A DNA stretch of 64,000 bases from Deltaproteobacteria bacterium (GCA_009930495.1 RZYB01000002.1:1-64000); one strand, 5' to 3'; counted from the first letter of the stretch, positions 50,564 to 60,367 are shown. Made by a program: numbers and translations. Notes: generated by a model not told the origin, from the sequence alone.

Positions 50564-51619
50564 ATGAAAAAAATGATTGTGTTGGCGGCGTTGTTGGTGC
50601 TGGCTTCGACCCCGGTCATGGCCGAAACCCTGCAGCTCTTGACCTGGAAAGGGTACGCGCCAAAGGAATTGGTGGACAAATTTCAAAAGGAAACCGGGAT
50701 CACTGTCGAAGTGACCTATTCCAACAACGAAGAGATGATCGCCAAGCTGCGGGCCACGCGCGGCGCCGGCTTTGATCTGGCCCAACCCAGCCAGGATCGT
50801 ATTTCCTCGGTACAAGAGGCGTTCGGTATCTACCAGCCCATCGACTACTCCAAGATCGACACGAATTTATTCATTCCGTCCATGCTCGACGCGGTCAAGA
50901 AGAACACCGTGGTCAAGGCCCAGTCCCATGCCGTGCCGTTTTGTTGGGGTACTTCGGGTCTGGTCGTCAACGCGGCCAAGGCCCAGGGCGCGACATCCTG
51001 GAAGGCGCTCGTCGATCCCCGGTACAAGGGCCGCGTCAGCTACCGTCTGAAGCGTCCCGTGATCATCGGCCTGGCCTTCGCGCTCGGGTACGATCCCTTC
51101 GCGCTGTATGCCGATGAGAAAGGGTATGCCGAGATGTTGATGAAGGTCGAGGCGGAGTTGATCAAGGCCAAGCCCTTGGTCAAGAATTACTGGGCCAATG
51201 GCGATCAGCTCTTGGAGTCCGTCCGTTCCGGCGAGGTGACCGTGGCCGAGGCCTGGGACAATGGTGGGTGGAAGCTGCACGACGAGAACAAGGATTTGGA
51301 TTTCGTGGCCCCTGTTGAAGGCGCCCTGGGCTGGATCGACACGTTTGCCATTCCGGCCAAGGCCAAGAATGTGGATGCCGCCTACAAATGGATCAATTTC
51401 ATGATGAAGCCCGAACACGCCGCGCTGTTCACCAGTGCCGAAAAGACGCCCACGGCCTCCAGGGACGCGGGCAAATTTATCGATCCGGCTTTTCAGGCGC
51501 ATTTCGAACGATCCTTTCCGCAGGCGGTGATTGACAACATCAAATGGTACCCACCGGTTCCAGCCAAGCTCGAAGCCCTGGAAGGCAAGGTGCTGGACAA
51601 AGTCAAGGCATCGAAATAG
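50564..51619 (+). CDS. potD: Polyamine ABC transporter substrate-binding protein
   Basis: A 351-residue periplasmic binding protein for spermidine/putrescine-type substrates. The signal peptide MKKMIVLAALLVLASTPVMA is followed by the PotD-like LQLLTWKGYAPKELVDKFQKETG and, further on, VPFCWGTSGLVVN, YWANGDQLLESVRSGEVTVAEAWDNGG. AAGGAGAG lies upstream of the ATG. First gene of the potDABC operon; the binding protein usually trails in E. coli potABCD, so the order differs here. Confidence 0.93.
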   Translation: MKKMIVLAALLVLASTPVMAETLQLLTWKGYAPKELVDKFQKETGITVEVTYSNNEEMIAKLRATRGAGFDLAQPSQDRISSVQEAFGIYQPIDYSKIDTNLFIPSMLDAVKKNTVVKAQSHAVPFCWGTSGLVVNAAKAQGATSWKALVDPRYKGRVSYRLKRPVIIGLAFALGYDPFALYADEKGYAEMLMKVEAELIKAKPLVKNYWANGDQLLESVRSGEVTVAEAWDNGGWKLHDENKDLDFVAPVEGALGWIDTFAIPAKAKNVDAAYKWINFMMKPEHAALFTSAEKTPTASRDAGKFIDPAFQAHFERSFPQAVIDNIKWYPPVPAKLEALEGKVLDKVKASK

Positions 51620-51675
51620 CGTGCTTTTCGTCAATGGCCGGGAGCTGTTCCCGGCCACAACTTTTTGGGAGAACC

Positions 51676-52767
51676 ATGGACGTCGATCTGGCCATCACGC
51701 ATCTGGTCAAGCAATTCGGAACCTTTCTGGCCGTGGACGATGTGTCCTTCGAGGTGCCCAAAGGGTCGTTTTTTTCCATTCTCGGTCCTTCGGGTTGTGG
51801 CAAGACCACGTTGTTGCGGATGATCGCCGGGTTCGAGACGCAAACCAGTGGAACCATCGCCATCAGCGGGCGGGACATGCAGGGCGTGGCCCCCAACAAA
51901 CGGCCGGTTAACTTGGTCTTCCAGCACCTGGCCCTGTTTCCCATGATGGACGTGGCCGGGAACATCGCCTTTGACCTGAAACGGCGGGGTCTGTCCTCGG
52001 CCGAGATTCGCCGCCGCACCGATGAGATCCTGGAACGGGTCGATCTGCCTGGTTTTGGGGGCAAGCGTGTTCAGCAATTATCCGGAGGCCAAAGGCAGCG
52101 CGTGGCCATTGCCCGGTGTCTGGTTCTGGAGCCCACCGTGTTGCTGCTGGACGAGCCCTTGGGGGCCCTGGATTTGAAGTTGCGCGAACAGATGAAGGTC
52201 GAACTCAAGAAACTCCAGGCCAAGATCGGAACCACCTTTGTCTATATCACCCACGACCAGTCCGAGGCCCTGGTCATGTCCGACCGGGTGGCGGTGATGA
52301 ACAAGGGACGTTTCGAGCAGGTTGGCACGCCGCGCGAGTTGTACTCCGATCCGTGCACGCCCTTTGTCGCGGGTTTTGTCGGCGACACCAACCGCTGGCT
52401 CGGGGAGGTGCGGGGCCTGGACGGAGACGTGGCCGAGATCCGGACCACGGAAGGCTTTGTCTTTCGGTCCCGGTTTCGTCCTGGGATGACATCCGGGCAG
52501 CAGGCCATGCTTTTTTTGCGGCCCGAGGCCATGCGGATCGAGCCCGCCCCGGCTCCTGGGCTGAATCGCTTTCCGGTCACGGTCAAGGCCGTGCTTTTCG
52601 ATGGCGCCAACAGCCGTTTGCTGACCATCACTGCTTCTGGTCATGAATTGCTGGTGGCCTTGCCCCAGAATCGGTCCTTCGATCATATTGTTCCGGGTGC
52701 GGTCATCGATATTGGATGGCATCCCCAGTCCGGCATCGCCTTCGAGCACCGGGGAGACGAGGCATGA
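51676..52767 (+). CDS. potA: Polyamine ABC transporter ATPase
   Basis: A 363-residue ATPase of the importer. Walker A GPSGCGKTT near residue 39, the Q-loop, signature LSGGQRQRVAIARC, Walker B VLLLDEPLGALD and H-loop THDQSEAL are intact. The C-terminal 110 residues form the TOBE regulatory barrel. GGGAG precedes the ATG by five bases. Its stop overlaps the next start (ATGA). Confidence 0.94.
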   Translation: MDVDLAITHLVKQFGTFLAVDDVSFEVPKGSFFSILGPSGCGKTTLLRMIAGFETQTSGTIAISGRDMQGVAPNKRPVNLVFQHLALFPMMDVAGNIAFDLKRRGLSSAEIRRRTDEILERVDLPGFGGKRVQQLSGGQRQRVAIARCLVLEPTVLLLDEPLGALDLKLREQMKVELKKLQAKIGTTFVYITHDQSEALVMSDRVAVMNKGRFEQVGTPRELYSDPCTPFVAGFVGDTNRWLGEVRGLDGDVAEIRTTEGFVFRSRFRPGMTSGQQAMLFLRPEAMRIEPAPAPGLNRFPVTVKAVLFDGANSRLLTITASGHELLVALPQNRSFDHIVPGAVIDIGWHPQSGIAFEHRGDEA

Positions 52768-53600
52768 GGATGCGCGCCACGTTCTGGTTTTTCCTGACTC
52801 CGGTTTTGCTGTGGCTTTTTTTGCTCATCCTCCTGCCGCATCTGGATCTTCTGATCCTCAGTTTTCGCGCCGACGGCGCCTGGACCCTGGCCAACTACAT
52901 CACGTTTTTCACCGAGCCCATCTATTGGAACACATTCGTGCGCACGGCTTTGTATTCCATCGTGACCACGTTTTTGACCCTGATCCTGTCCCTGCCCGTG
53001 GCCTTTTACGTCACCAAGCTGGCCCGTCCGGGAGTGCGCGGTTTTTTCATGGTCCTTTTGCTGCTGCCGTTTTGGGTCAGCGAGCTGGTCCGGGTCTATG
53101 GCTGGATGATTTTGCTGCGCGAGTCCGGAGTGATCAATTATTTTTTGCTCAAAACAGGGCTGGCGCACGCCCCCGTCGAGATGCTCTACAATGACGCCAC
53201 CATGATCATGGGTTTGGTTTATACCTCGATGCTGTTCATGGTCGTGCCGCTGGTCTCGGTCATGGAAGGCCTGGACGACAGCCTGATCGAGGCCGCCCAC
53301 GATTTGGGCGCGAGCAAGCCGGTGATTTGGTGGTCGATCATCATCCCGCATTGCAAATCGGGCATTACCTCGGGCTCCATCGTGGTTTTCATGTTGGTTC
53401 TGGGAAATTATCTGACCCCGAATCTGATGGGCGGCAAGAATTCCCTGTGGTTCACGGAGCAAATTTACAATCAGTTCATCGCCAGCTTCAACTGGAACCA
53501 GGGTGCCGCCTTTGGATTTTTGCTGCTGGTTTTAAGCTCCGGCATCATCTGGGGCGGGCTCAAACTGTCCGGACAAAAGCTGGGCGAGGTGGCGTCATGA
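52764..53600 (+). CDS. potB: Polyamine ABC transporter permease PotB
   Basis: A 278-residue permease with six membrane helices. The loop that contacts the ATPase (EAAHDLGASKPVIWWSIIIPHCKSGI) is conserved. It starts MRMRATFWFFLTPVLLWLF, with the ATG overlapping the potA stop and GGGGAG upstream; a second Met at 52770 is possible. Stop overlaps potC start by ATGA. Confidence 0.92.
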   Translation: MRMRATFWFFLTPVLLWLFLLILLPHLDLLILSFRADGAWTLANYITFFTEPIYWNTFVRTALYSIVTTFLTLILSLPVAFYVTKLARPGVRGFFMVLLLLPFWVSELVRVYGWMILLRESGVINYFLLKTGLAHAPVEMLYNDATMIMGLVYTSMLFMVVPLVSVMEGLDDSLIEAAHDLGASKPVIWWSIIIPHCKSGITSGSIVVFMLVLGNYLTPNLMGGKNSLWFTEQIYNQFIASFNWNQGAAFGFLLLVLSSGIIWGGLKLSGQKLGEVAS

Positions 53601-54454
53601 TCCGTGGCCTGCCCAGATCCAGGCGGTATGACTGGTCCTTCGGGCTTTTCATTGCCCTGTATTTTATTTTTTTGTTCGCGCCCCTGGCGGTGACCTGTGT
53701 CCTGGCCTTCAATGACTCGAATTTTCCATCCCTGCCCTGGAACGGATTCAGCGTGGATTGGTTTTTCGCGGCCGGCCCGGAGCGGGTGGGGATTTTCGAG
53801 GACGCGGACAATTTGCGCGCCCTCAAGGTCAGTCTGCAAACCGCGGCCTGGGTATCGGTCTTGTGCGTGCTGGTTGGGGTCTGCGCGGCTTTTTTGTTCG
53901 AACAGGAAACATTTTGGGGCAAGGGCCTTTTGTATTTTCTGATGCTTGCGCCCCTGGTCATCCCCGGGGTGATTCTGGGCATTTCCATTTTGCTTGGCGC
54001 CAACACGGCCGGAGTGTTTTTCGAGGACTACCTGGGGTTGGATCTGGAGGTTTTCCGGCCCAGTTTCTGGCTGGTGATTCTGGGGCAGTTTTCGTTCATC
54101 ACGACCTTTGTCTGTTTGGTGGTCTCGGCCAAGCTGCGCAAATTCGATCCAGCCCTGGAGGAGGCGGCTCTCAATTTGGGCGCGACCCGGTTTCAGGTGA
54201 TCTGGTATATTACCCTGCGGTATTTGCGGAGTTCCATCATTGGCTCGGGAGCCGTGGCTTTTTTGATGAGTTTCGAAAATTTCAACACCACGCTTTTTTT
54301 GGTCGGTTCCCAACCAACCCTGCCCATCAATCTGTACCTGCAGGTCCGCGACGGCTCCACGCCGGTCATCAACGCCATCTCGTTGCTGTTGATCGTCGGC
54401 ACCTTCTGTCTGGCCTTGATCAATCTGTATTTTGACCGGGCGGGCACGGACTGA
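53597..54454 (+). CDS. potC: Polyamine ABC transporter permease PotC
   Basis: A 285-residue permease, partner of PotB. It has six membrane helices and the EAA loop EEAALNLGATRFQVIWYITLRYL. The start overlaps the potB stop, so the four genes are one translationally linked operon. Next comes the unrelated membrane hydrolase gene after 149 bases, with no clear terminator. Confidence 0.92.
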   Translation: MIRGLPRSRRYDWSFGLFIALYFIFLFAPLAVTCVLAFNDSNFPSLPWNGFSVDWFFAAGPERVGIFEDADNLRALKVSLQTAAWVSVLCVLVGVCAAFLFEQETFWGKGLLYFLMLAPLVIPGVILGISILLGANTAGVFFEDYLGLDLEVFRPSFWLVILGQFSFITTFVCLVVSAKLRKFDPALEEAALNLGATRFQVIWYITLRYLRSSIIGSGAVAFLMSFENFNTTLFLVGSQPTLPINLYLQVRDGSTPVINAISLLLIVGTFCLALINLYFDRAGTD

Positions 54455-54603
54455 CGCGTTCACTTCCGAGGCGTCGGCCAGATGTCGTTCGTCCAAGGAT
54501 GGATGGACTTGCGCCGCGGCGCGCGTCGTGGCGTGTGAATCCTTATGTGCTCGATTTGCAAGGGAGCTGGGCGCATTCATGATATTTCAATGCAGGAGGA
54601 ACC

Positions 54604-55053
54604 ATGCCGGGATACAAAGGGCATTTGATTGGCGGGGCGCTCGCCGCCGGCGCTGTTGGCGGCGGTGTGTATTGGTTTGGGCAATATCAGCCAGAGCCGC
54701 CGGTCGTGGCTGTTTTGGGCGGGTTGGTGCTGCTTGGTGCGCTTTTTCCGGACGTGGACACGGACTCCAAGGGTCAGCATGTGTTTTACACGATCCTGGG
54801 CGTGCTTGATTTTGCCCTCATCATCAAGGGGTTATACAGGTGGGCGGCCATCATCGGGTTCGTGGCCATGCTTCCCGCCATCGGGTCCCACAGGGGCTGG
54901 ACGCACACCTGGTGGGCCATGCTTTTGGTGCCGCTGCCCCTGGTGCTGTTGCCGGTCTGGCTGTACGGCTCCTCGCCCCAGGACATGGCCCCGTATTACG
55001 CCGCGGCCGTGCTGGGGTACGCTTCCCATCTGTTGCTGGATCGGAAATTTTGA
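54604..55053 (+). CDS. LexA-binding-type inner membrane hydrolase (YdjM family)
   Basis: A 149-residue membrane protein with about four helices. Metal-binding motifs of the YdjM family are present: H7 in MPGYKGHLIGG, FPDVDTDS near residue 48, HRGWTHTWWA near residue 98 and the C-terminal SHLLLDRKF. Members are predicted metal-dependent hydrolases of the membrane, some SOS-regulated. GGAGGA six bases upstream of the ATG. It converges with the 1056-residue gene, leaving 5 bases. Confidence 0.87.
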   Translation: MPGYKGHLIGGALAAGAVGGGVYWFGQYQPEPPVVAVLGGLVLLGALFPDVDTDSKGQHVFYTILGVLDFALIIKGLYRWAAIIGFVAMLPAIGSHRGWTHTWWAMLLVPLPLVLLPVWLYGSSPQDMAPYYAAAVLGYASHLLLDRKF

Positions 55054-55058
55054 GTTTT

Positions 55059-58000
55059 TTAGCCGCGTTGACGTGGCGGATGCGCGGCGCCCAACTGCTC
55101 CAATCCTTGAAGATACTCGTCCGAATGGTCCAGGTAGAAAGCCAGGGCCTTGGAAAAATTCTTTCCGACCAATCCATCCACGAACAGTTGGCTGATCTCA
55201 CGGTAGCGTTTGAGCACGAATTGTGATCGGTAGAAAATCAGCCATTCCTCCTGGGTCATGCTGCCAAGCAGTATGGACAGGGCTTTTCTGGCCCGTGGTT
55301 GGTACATCCAAAAATACATCAGATCCAACCCATTGACGATAAAGACCTGTTCGAGATCCCGGGTTTCATAGTTGATGGTTTCGATGAACATTTTGGGCGA
55401 CCGCAGCATGTCCAGCACGTCCTCTTCCGGAAAAAGAACGTCCAGTCGGGCAAAGGCGTCGAACATGAGGATGAGTTTGGCGTGGTAGTCGGTCAGGCGC
55501 ATGCGCACGTTGTTTTGGCGATCGGCCAGGCCTTCGATGACCGCGGCCACGCAGTCCGAGGCCAGCTTGGAAATCACGGCCGCCCATTTTTGCAGAGCCT
55601 GTTCGACTCCGGGAATGGCGGCCATGTGCATGGCGCCGGCCAGGCCGGCGTTGAAAAGGACCGCCAGGGGAATGGACAGAATGCTCCGGAAGAAATTGCC
55701 CACGGCCGCGCTCCGAGGCAGCCCGCGCACGATATTGTGGCTTGAGATGTAGATGCCATTGGCCAGGGCCATGACCGCATAGAGGGTTATGGGATCGGTC
55801 GCGGTGGTTATGCCCAGGCCTTTTTCCATCAACAGGCTTTTGACCAAAAAGTCGAGCAGGGGAACGGAAAAGCCCGTGTACAGCAATGATTCCGAGATAC
55901 GGCTCCAGCTGACCAGGGAGTTCCATTGCAGCAGTGGAGAGCGCCGTAATCCGCCACCTCCCAGCACCGCCTGGATGATGTTGCGCACGCCCGTGATGCC
56001 GAACCAGATGAAGCCGCCCAGGTAGGCCAGCACCCACCAATCCTTGGTCAGGGCAAAGGTCAAAAAAGCCGGCACGAACCCGACCAAAATTTTGAGACAA
56101 TTCTTGAACGCCGTGTTCAGATATCTGCAGCCCAGGCGACTTTTGATTCTGGGGGTGTCCGAAGCCTCGATGCGCAGTCCGTTGTCGTGGCAGGTCTGGA
56201 CCCCGCCCAGGGTAAGGATGTTGCCTGGATGTCCCGGATGGATTTCGATCCGGTCCAGGCTCCAATCGACGCGCGAATCCTGGCCATTCATGTCGAGGCC
56301 GGGACAGCGTGCCAGCAGACTGGCGAAACATGACCGATCCGCGCTGGCGCCAAGCCGCGTCGAGGAGCGGGCCGTCATGCGGGCCGTGACGGGTATGAGC
56401 CGGCGTTGGCCGGGCTGCTGCCGGGCTTTTTCCCGTGCCCGGGCGGGCAGGGTGTCGATCACGACCAATCCCATGCCGTGCTGGTGGCGGGACTGGCCGG
56501 TGGAGCCGCTGCCGATGCGTGATTCCAGGGGGCGTTTTTTGTAAAATTTGTGGAAGGACTCGATGTCGAACAGAATATCGAGCAGCTTGGCCTTGCGTTC
56601 ATTCATGACCGCCAGGGCGTGTTCGAGTTGCGGCACGAGGTTGGCGTCCTCCCCGGCCCTGGCCACCGCCAGGTTTTTCTCCAAGGTCAGGCGGTCTTCC
56701 TCGTGGGCCCAGACCACGGTCCGGATGGCCCGCTTCAAGGCGATGACGTTTTCTTCGTTCAGCGCTTTTTGCAGGGCCGAGACCTGGGCAAAAGTCCGCT
56801 CTGGGCTGATGAGTTCCACGGCGTCCCCGGGGCAGACGCGTGGCGCGTTGACGGGGAAGGACCATTTGCCCCGCGAGGCGTCCTTGAGATTGTAGACTTC
56901 CAGGTGGCTGACATGCCCCCGGCAATCGTACAGAATCTCCAGGGTATCGGGGATGCTCAGATTGCTCAGGTTGAGGGTGAAACGCGAGCCGGAATGGAAT
57001 CGGGCCAGTCGCGGCAGAAGCTGGCCGGGTTCCAGATGCAGGATGGCGGGCACGTCCGGCCCGTTTTGTGGCGTGGTCGGATCGTGCAGGTCCGGATTGC
57101 GGCAGGGCTGCAGATAGGCCGAGATCAGCATTTCGGAATCGATGGCGTTCAGGCCGTCGACCAGCTGCGTCAACTCCTGGCGTCTTTCCGGCCTGGCCCG
57201 GGGATACTCCTGGCGCATTCGCTCCACGGCCTGCTTCAATTCCGGGAGCATGAGACTTTGGATGTACTTGGCCAGGTGCAGCAAGGAGGGCTGGCCGGTG
57301 CCGACAAACCGGGTGAATCCGGCTTCGTCCAATTCGGGCAGGTTCATGCCGTATTCGTCGTTGAGTGTCTGGCGGTGGCGCTGGTTGAAGGCGGCCAGGG
57401 CCTGGAACACGTACCGTTGCTGATAGGCCGAGACCTGTCTGCCGTCCTTCATGAAGTCCATGACCGGCTGTTCTTGCAGAAACTCCAGAAAGGATTGGCT
57501 GTCCGTGAATCCATGCGGTTCCCAGGTGATGCGCACATATTTTCCCCGGAAACGCGCCGAGACTTCGATGCCGATGCGGATATGCATGTCCAGGATGGCC
57601 GCCGCCTCAAGCAATTCCTCGACCACGGCCGGTTCGACATAGTTGTAATACACCACGGTCAAATAGCGGATACCCTTGACCCAGGCGTCCATGACCAGGT
57701 GGGTGGGGGATTTGCGGCCCTTGGTGTTGGCGTCGTGGACATGGTCGTCAAAGGCCAGCTGGTTCCATTCCTCGGGCATTTCGAGCAAATGGTATTTGTC
57801 CAGTTCGGCCCGCACCACGCGGGGCTTTCCCGCCGCGGCCATGCGGAAGTCGTGGGCCAGCTGGAGCTGCTTGAGTTCGTCGTCCGGATGGCGGATCAAT
57901 TCCTTCATGATCTGGATCAGGACCCGGGCCGTGTTTTTACGCAGATAGGTCGTGGCCGAATGCAGGACTTCATCCATGAGGCTGCGCAGGGCGCCGAGTC

Positions 58001-58229
58001 GGTCCGAAGCCTTGCCGGCCTCGAGCGATCCCAACAGGCCGACGATGGCGTAGGCGATCCGCAATCCCTTGGGCGCGGCCATTTCCTTGATTCCATGCGG
58101 GTGCATGTAGGGCGCCAGCAGGGAGCTCATGGTCTGGGGACGCGTGCTCCGGGTCAGGACGTCGTTGACGATGCGCAAAAGCTGGTGATCGTTGTTGTCG
58201 AAGAAGAGGCGGGAATGGACGTGTTTCAA
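55059..58229 (-). CDS. Large membrane protein with PHP-like N-terminal domain, function unknown
   Basis: A 1056-residue protein. Residues about 1-150 are helical. Residues 160-245 look like a PHP phosphoesterase module: DDHVHD (162-166), a helix, GIRYLTVVYY where TDH is expected, and IGIEVSA (219-225), so some metal ligands are missing. The middle (250-700) is mainly soluble helices. Four or more membrane helices lie at about 712-900 (ILVGFVPAFLTFAL, WWVLAYLGGFIWFGITGV, ALANGIYISSHNIV). The start is TTG, one base after the stop of the response regulator, with GGCGAGAAC before it; a later ATG at 58130 is the fallback. I do not recognise the full-length family. Coupling to the regulator suggests a shared role. 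Confidence 0.72.
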   Translation of the reverse strand: MKHVHSRLFFDNNDHQLLRIVNDVLTRSTRPQTMSSLLAPYMHPHGIKEMAAPKGLRIAYAIVGLLGSLEAGKASDRLGALRSLMDEVLHSATTYLRKNTARVLIQIMKELIRHPDDELKQLQLAHDFRMAAAGKPRVVRAELDKYHLLEMPEEWNQLAFDDHVHDANTKGRKSPTHLVMDAWVKGIRYLTVVYYNYVEPAVVEELLEAAAILDMHIRIGIEVSARFRGKYVRITWEPHGFTDSQSFLEFLQEQPVMDFMKDGRQVSAYQQRYVFQALAAFNQRHRQTLNDEYGMNLPELDEAGFTRFVGTGQPSLLHLAKYIQSLMLPELKQAVERMRQEYPRARPERRQELTQLVDGLNAIDSEMLISAYLQPCRNPDLHDPTTPQNGPDVPAILHLEPGQLLPRLARFHSGSRFTLNLSNLSIPDTLEILYDCRGHVSHLEVYNLKDASRGKWSFPVNAPRVCPGDAVELISPERTFAQVSALQKALNEENVIALKRAIRTVVWAHEEDRLTLEKNLAVARAGEDANLVPQLEHALAVMNERKAKLLDILFDIESFHKFYKKRPLESRIGSGSTGQSRHQHGMGLVVIDTLPARAREKARQQPGQRRLIPVTARMTARSSTRLGASADRSCFASLLARCPGLDMNGQDSRVDWSLDRIEIHPGHPGNILTLGGVQTCHDNGLRIEASDTPRIKSRLGCRYLNTAFKNCLKILVGFVPAFLTFALTKDWWVLAYLGGFIWFGITGVRNIIQAVLGGGGLRRSPLLQWNSLVSWSRISESLLYTGFSVPLLDFLVKSLLMEKGLGITTATDPITLYAVMALANGIYISSHNIVRGLPRSAAVGNFFRSILSIPLAVLFNAGLAGAMHMAAIPGVEQALQKWAAVISKLASDCVAAVIEGLADRQNNVRMRLTDYHAKLILMFDAFARLDVLFPEEDVLDMLRSPKMFIETINYETRDLEQVFIVNGLDLMYFWMYQPRARKALSILLGSMTQEEWLIFYRSQFVLKRYREISQLFVDGLVGKNFSKALAFYLDHSDEYLQGLEQLGAAHPPRQRG

Positions 58230-58230
58230 G

Positions 58231-58656
58231 TCAGTTCTCGCCGACGGTCCCGTTTTCGTTCTGTTTCCTGTCGCCCCGGTCGCGCAGGGTTTTTTTGCGG
58301 AAGGCGTCCTCCAGTTTGTAGAGCAGATCCTCGAAATCCGCTGGCTTCATCAGGTAGTCGAAGGCCCCGCCGTCCATGCCTTCCACGGCGGCCTCGACGC
58401 TGGCATGCCCGGTTAGCATGATGACCTCGGTGTTGGGCCATTGGTCCTTGATGCGCTTGAGAACCTCCAGGCCATCCATGCCCGGCATTTTGACATCCAG
58501 AACGACCACGTCACGAGGGAATTCGGCCATGAGTTCCAGGGCCTGCTCGCCACGGGTGGCGCCGACGGCCTCGATGCCGCGCTTGGTCAGGCGCTTGATG
58601 ATGGTGCGTAGGAATTCTTCCTCGTCATCGACCAGCAAGACAGAAAATGTTTCCAT
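58231..58656 (-). CDS. Single-domain response regulator
   Basis: A 141-residue receiver-domain protein. The acidic pair is in VLLVDDEEEFL, the phospho-acceptor is Asp54 in VVVLDVKMPGMDG, and the Thr/Ala and Lys positions are in VIMLTGHASVE and YLMKPADFEDLL. A charged tail of about 20 residues follows, but no DNA-binding output domain. GGAGT seven bases before the ATG at 58656. Just downstream is the 1056-residue membrane protein. The cognate kinase is not in the immediate neighbourhood. Confidence 0.9.
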   Translation of the reverse strand: METFSVLLVDDEEEFLRTIIKRLTKRGIEAVGATRGEQALELMAEFPRDVVVLDVKMPGMDGLEVLKRIKDQWPNTEVIMLTGHASVEAAVEGMDGGAFDYLMKPADFEDLLYKLEDAFRKKTLRDRGDRKQNENGTVGEN

Positions 58657-58873
58657 GCGTACTCCGGAAAAGAAAGGTTTCGTGGACATGACGCCGTGAC
58701 GGGGTGTCTGGAACGGGCCCTCGTGGACGTGGCCCGGATTCGCCGGGATCACGGGGAGCGAAGCATACATTGGCTTTGACTTCAATCCCTTCGGCCAGGG
58801 AAAATAACCTTGAATGCACCAACCCGTCCACCCCCGGCCTTGACCAGCCGCCTTCCAGGGATCAAGGAAGGGC

Positions 58874-60244
58874 ATGGCGAAAAATGGAACCACCCTGGCC
58901 CCGGCATCCACCGAAGCCATCCTGGAAAGCATTTCCGATGGCGTGTTCACCGTGGATTCGAGCTGGCGCATCACGTTTTTCAATCGGGCGGCCGAGGAAA
59001 TCACCGGCGTGCCCAAATCCGAGGCTCTGGGCCGGCTGTGCTCGGAAGTTTTTCGGTCCAGTCTGTGCGGCGACGACTGCCCGTTGCAACGCACCCTGGC
59101 CAGCGGGCGGCCGATTATCGGCTCGTGTGGGTATATCGTCACCGCCCAGGGCGAACGGCTGCCCATCAGCGTGTCCACCGCCGTGCTCCGCGACGAGACC
59201 GGCCGTGTCATCGGCGGCGCCGAAACCTTTCGCGACCTGTCCGAAATCGACGCCCTGAAGCGGGAGCTCGAAGGGCGCTATCATGTCGGCGAGCTGACCA
59301 GCCGCAGTCCGCGCATGCATCGGCTGTTCGGGGTTTTGCCGGCCATCGCGGCCAGTCCGAGCACTGTGCTGATCACCGGGGAGACGGGCACGGGCAAGGA
59401 GCTTTTCGCGAGGACGATCCATTCCCTGAGCCCCCAGGCCGGCGGCCCCTTCATTGCCGTGAATTGCGCGGCCCTGCCCGACACCCTGTTGGAGTCCGAA
59501 TTGTTCGGGCACAAGGCCGGAGCCTTCACCGGGGCGATTCGGGATCGTCTGGGACGCTTTGCCCAGGCCCGGGGAGGGACCATCTTTCTGGATGAAATCG
59601 GGGAAATCAGCCCGGCCTTGCAGGTCCGCCTGCTGCGCGTGGTGCAGGAGCGCACCTTCGAACCTCTTGGGGCGTCCAGGACCGAAACCACGGATGCCCG
59701 GATCATCGCGGCCACCAACCGCAACTTGCCGGATCTGATCCGTTCGGGAGAATTTCGGGAGGATCTGTATTACCGGATCAACGTCGTCCGCTTGGAGCTG
59801 CCTCCCCTGCGTGAACGCAAGGAGGATATCGCCCTGCTGGTCGATCAGTTTATCCGGCATTTCAACCAGATCCAGAACCGCGCCGTGCCCGGCATTGATT
59901 CCGAGGCCTTGTCCCTGTTCATGGCGCACCATTGGCCGGGCAATATCCGCGAGCTGGAGAACGCTGTCGAAAGGGCGTTTATTCTTTGCGGCCGGGACCG
60001 GATCGGTATCGCCCATTTGCCCGAGGAACTGGCTCCCGCCGCGCGCCACGAGCATGCCGATCAATTGGACACGGCCCACGACTTGCTCGATATCCAGGCG
60101 ATTCAGGAAGCCCTGGAGCGGAACGGTTTCAATCGACTGGCCGCGGCGCGCGAGCTTGGCATTCACAAGACCACGTTGTTTCGGCGCATGAAGCGTCTGG
60201 GTATGACCGCCCCGGCTCGGGATGGCCGGAGTCATCGGGAATAG
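58874..60244 (+). CDS. Sigma-54-dependent activator with PAS sensor
   Basis: A 456-residue enhancer-binding protein. PAS domain at about 12-125, including a cysteine pair (SLCGDDCPLQ near 65-72) that may bind a metal or sense redox. The AAA+ domain has Walker A GETGTGKE (169-176), the sigma-54 contact loop GAFTGA (216-221) and GGTIFLDEIGE. A Fis-type helix-turn-helix ends it (NRLAAARELGIHKTTLFRRMKRLG). AAGGAAGGG precedes the ATG. A good sigma-54 promoter lies 124 bases after its stop and faces the NifX-like operon, its probable target. This arrangement resembles the orp regulator of Desulfovibrio vulgaris. Confidence 0.93.
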   Translation: MAKNGTTLAPASTEAILESISDGVFTVDSSWRITFFNRAAEEITGVPKSEALGRLCSEVFRSSLCGDDCPLQRTLASGRPIIGSCGYIVTAQGERLPISVSTAVLRDETGRVIGGAETFRDLSEIDALKRELEGRYHVGELTSRSPRMHRLFGVLPAIAASPSTVLITGETGTGKELFARTIHSLSPQAGGPFIAVNCAALPDTLLESELFGHKAGAFTGAIRDRLGRFAQARGGTIFLDEIGEISPALQVRLLRVVQERTFEPLGASRTETTDARIIAATNRNLPDLIRSGEFREDLYYRINVVRLELPPLRERKEDIALLVDQFIRHFNQIQNRAVPGIDSEALSLFMAHHWPGNIRELENAVERAFILCGRDRIGIAHLPEELAPAARHEHADQLDTAHDLLDIQAIQEALERNGFNRLAAARELGIHKTTLFRRMKRLGMTAPARDGRSHRE

Positions 60245-60295
60245 TAGCCGTGGCGCTCTCGCGAAGGAGATCGAGGGTGCGGGGATGCAACGCTT

Positions 60296-60321
60296 CCCGC
60301 CTCTGGCGGGGTCGGATTTTT
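60296..60321 (+). terminator. Possible terminator after the sigma-54 activator gene
   Basis: CCCGCC and GGCGGG form a short hairpin with a TCT loop; a run of five T residues follows after six bases. The gap weakens the case. Confidence 0.4.
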
Positions 60322-60367
60322 GAAAAAAACGGCCCGGGGTCTTGTTTGTGGTTTTTTGGGATTTCAG

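Noticed and set aside
56550-58421. 623-residue open frame antisense to the 1056-aa gene
   Set aside because: Composition is typical of a mirror frame (His/Gln/Val-rich, no domains), and it runs into the response regulator gene on the other strand.
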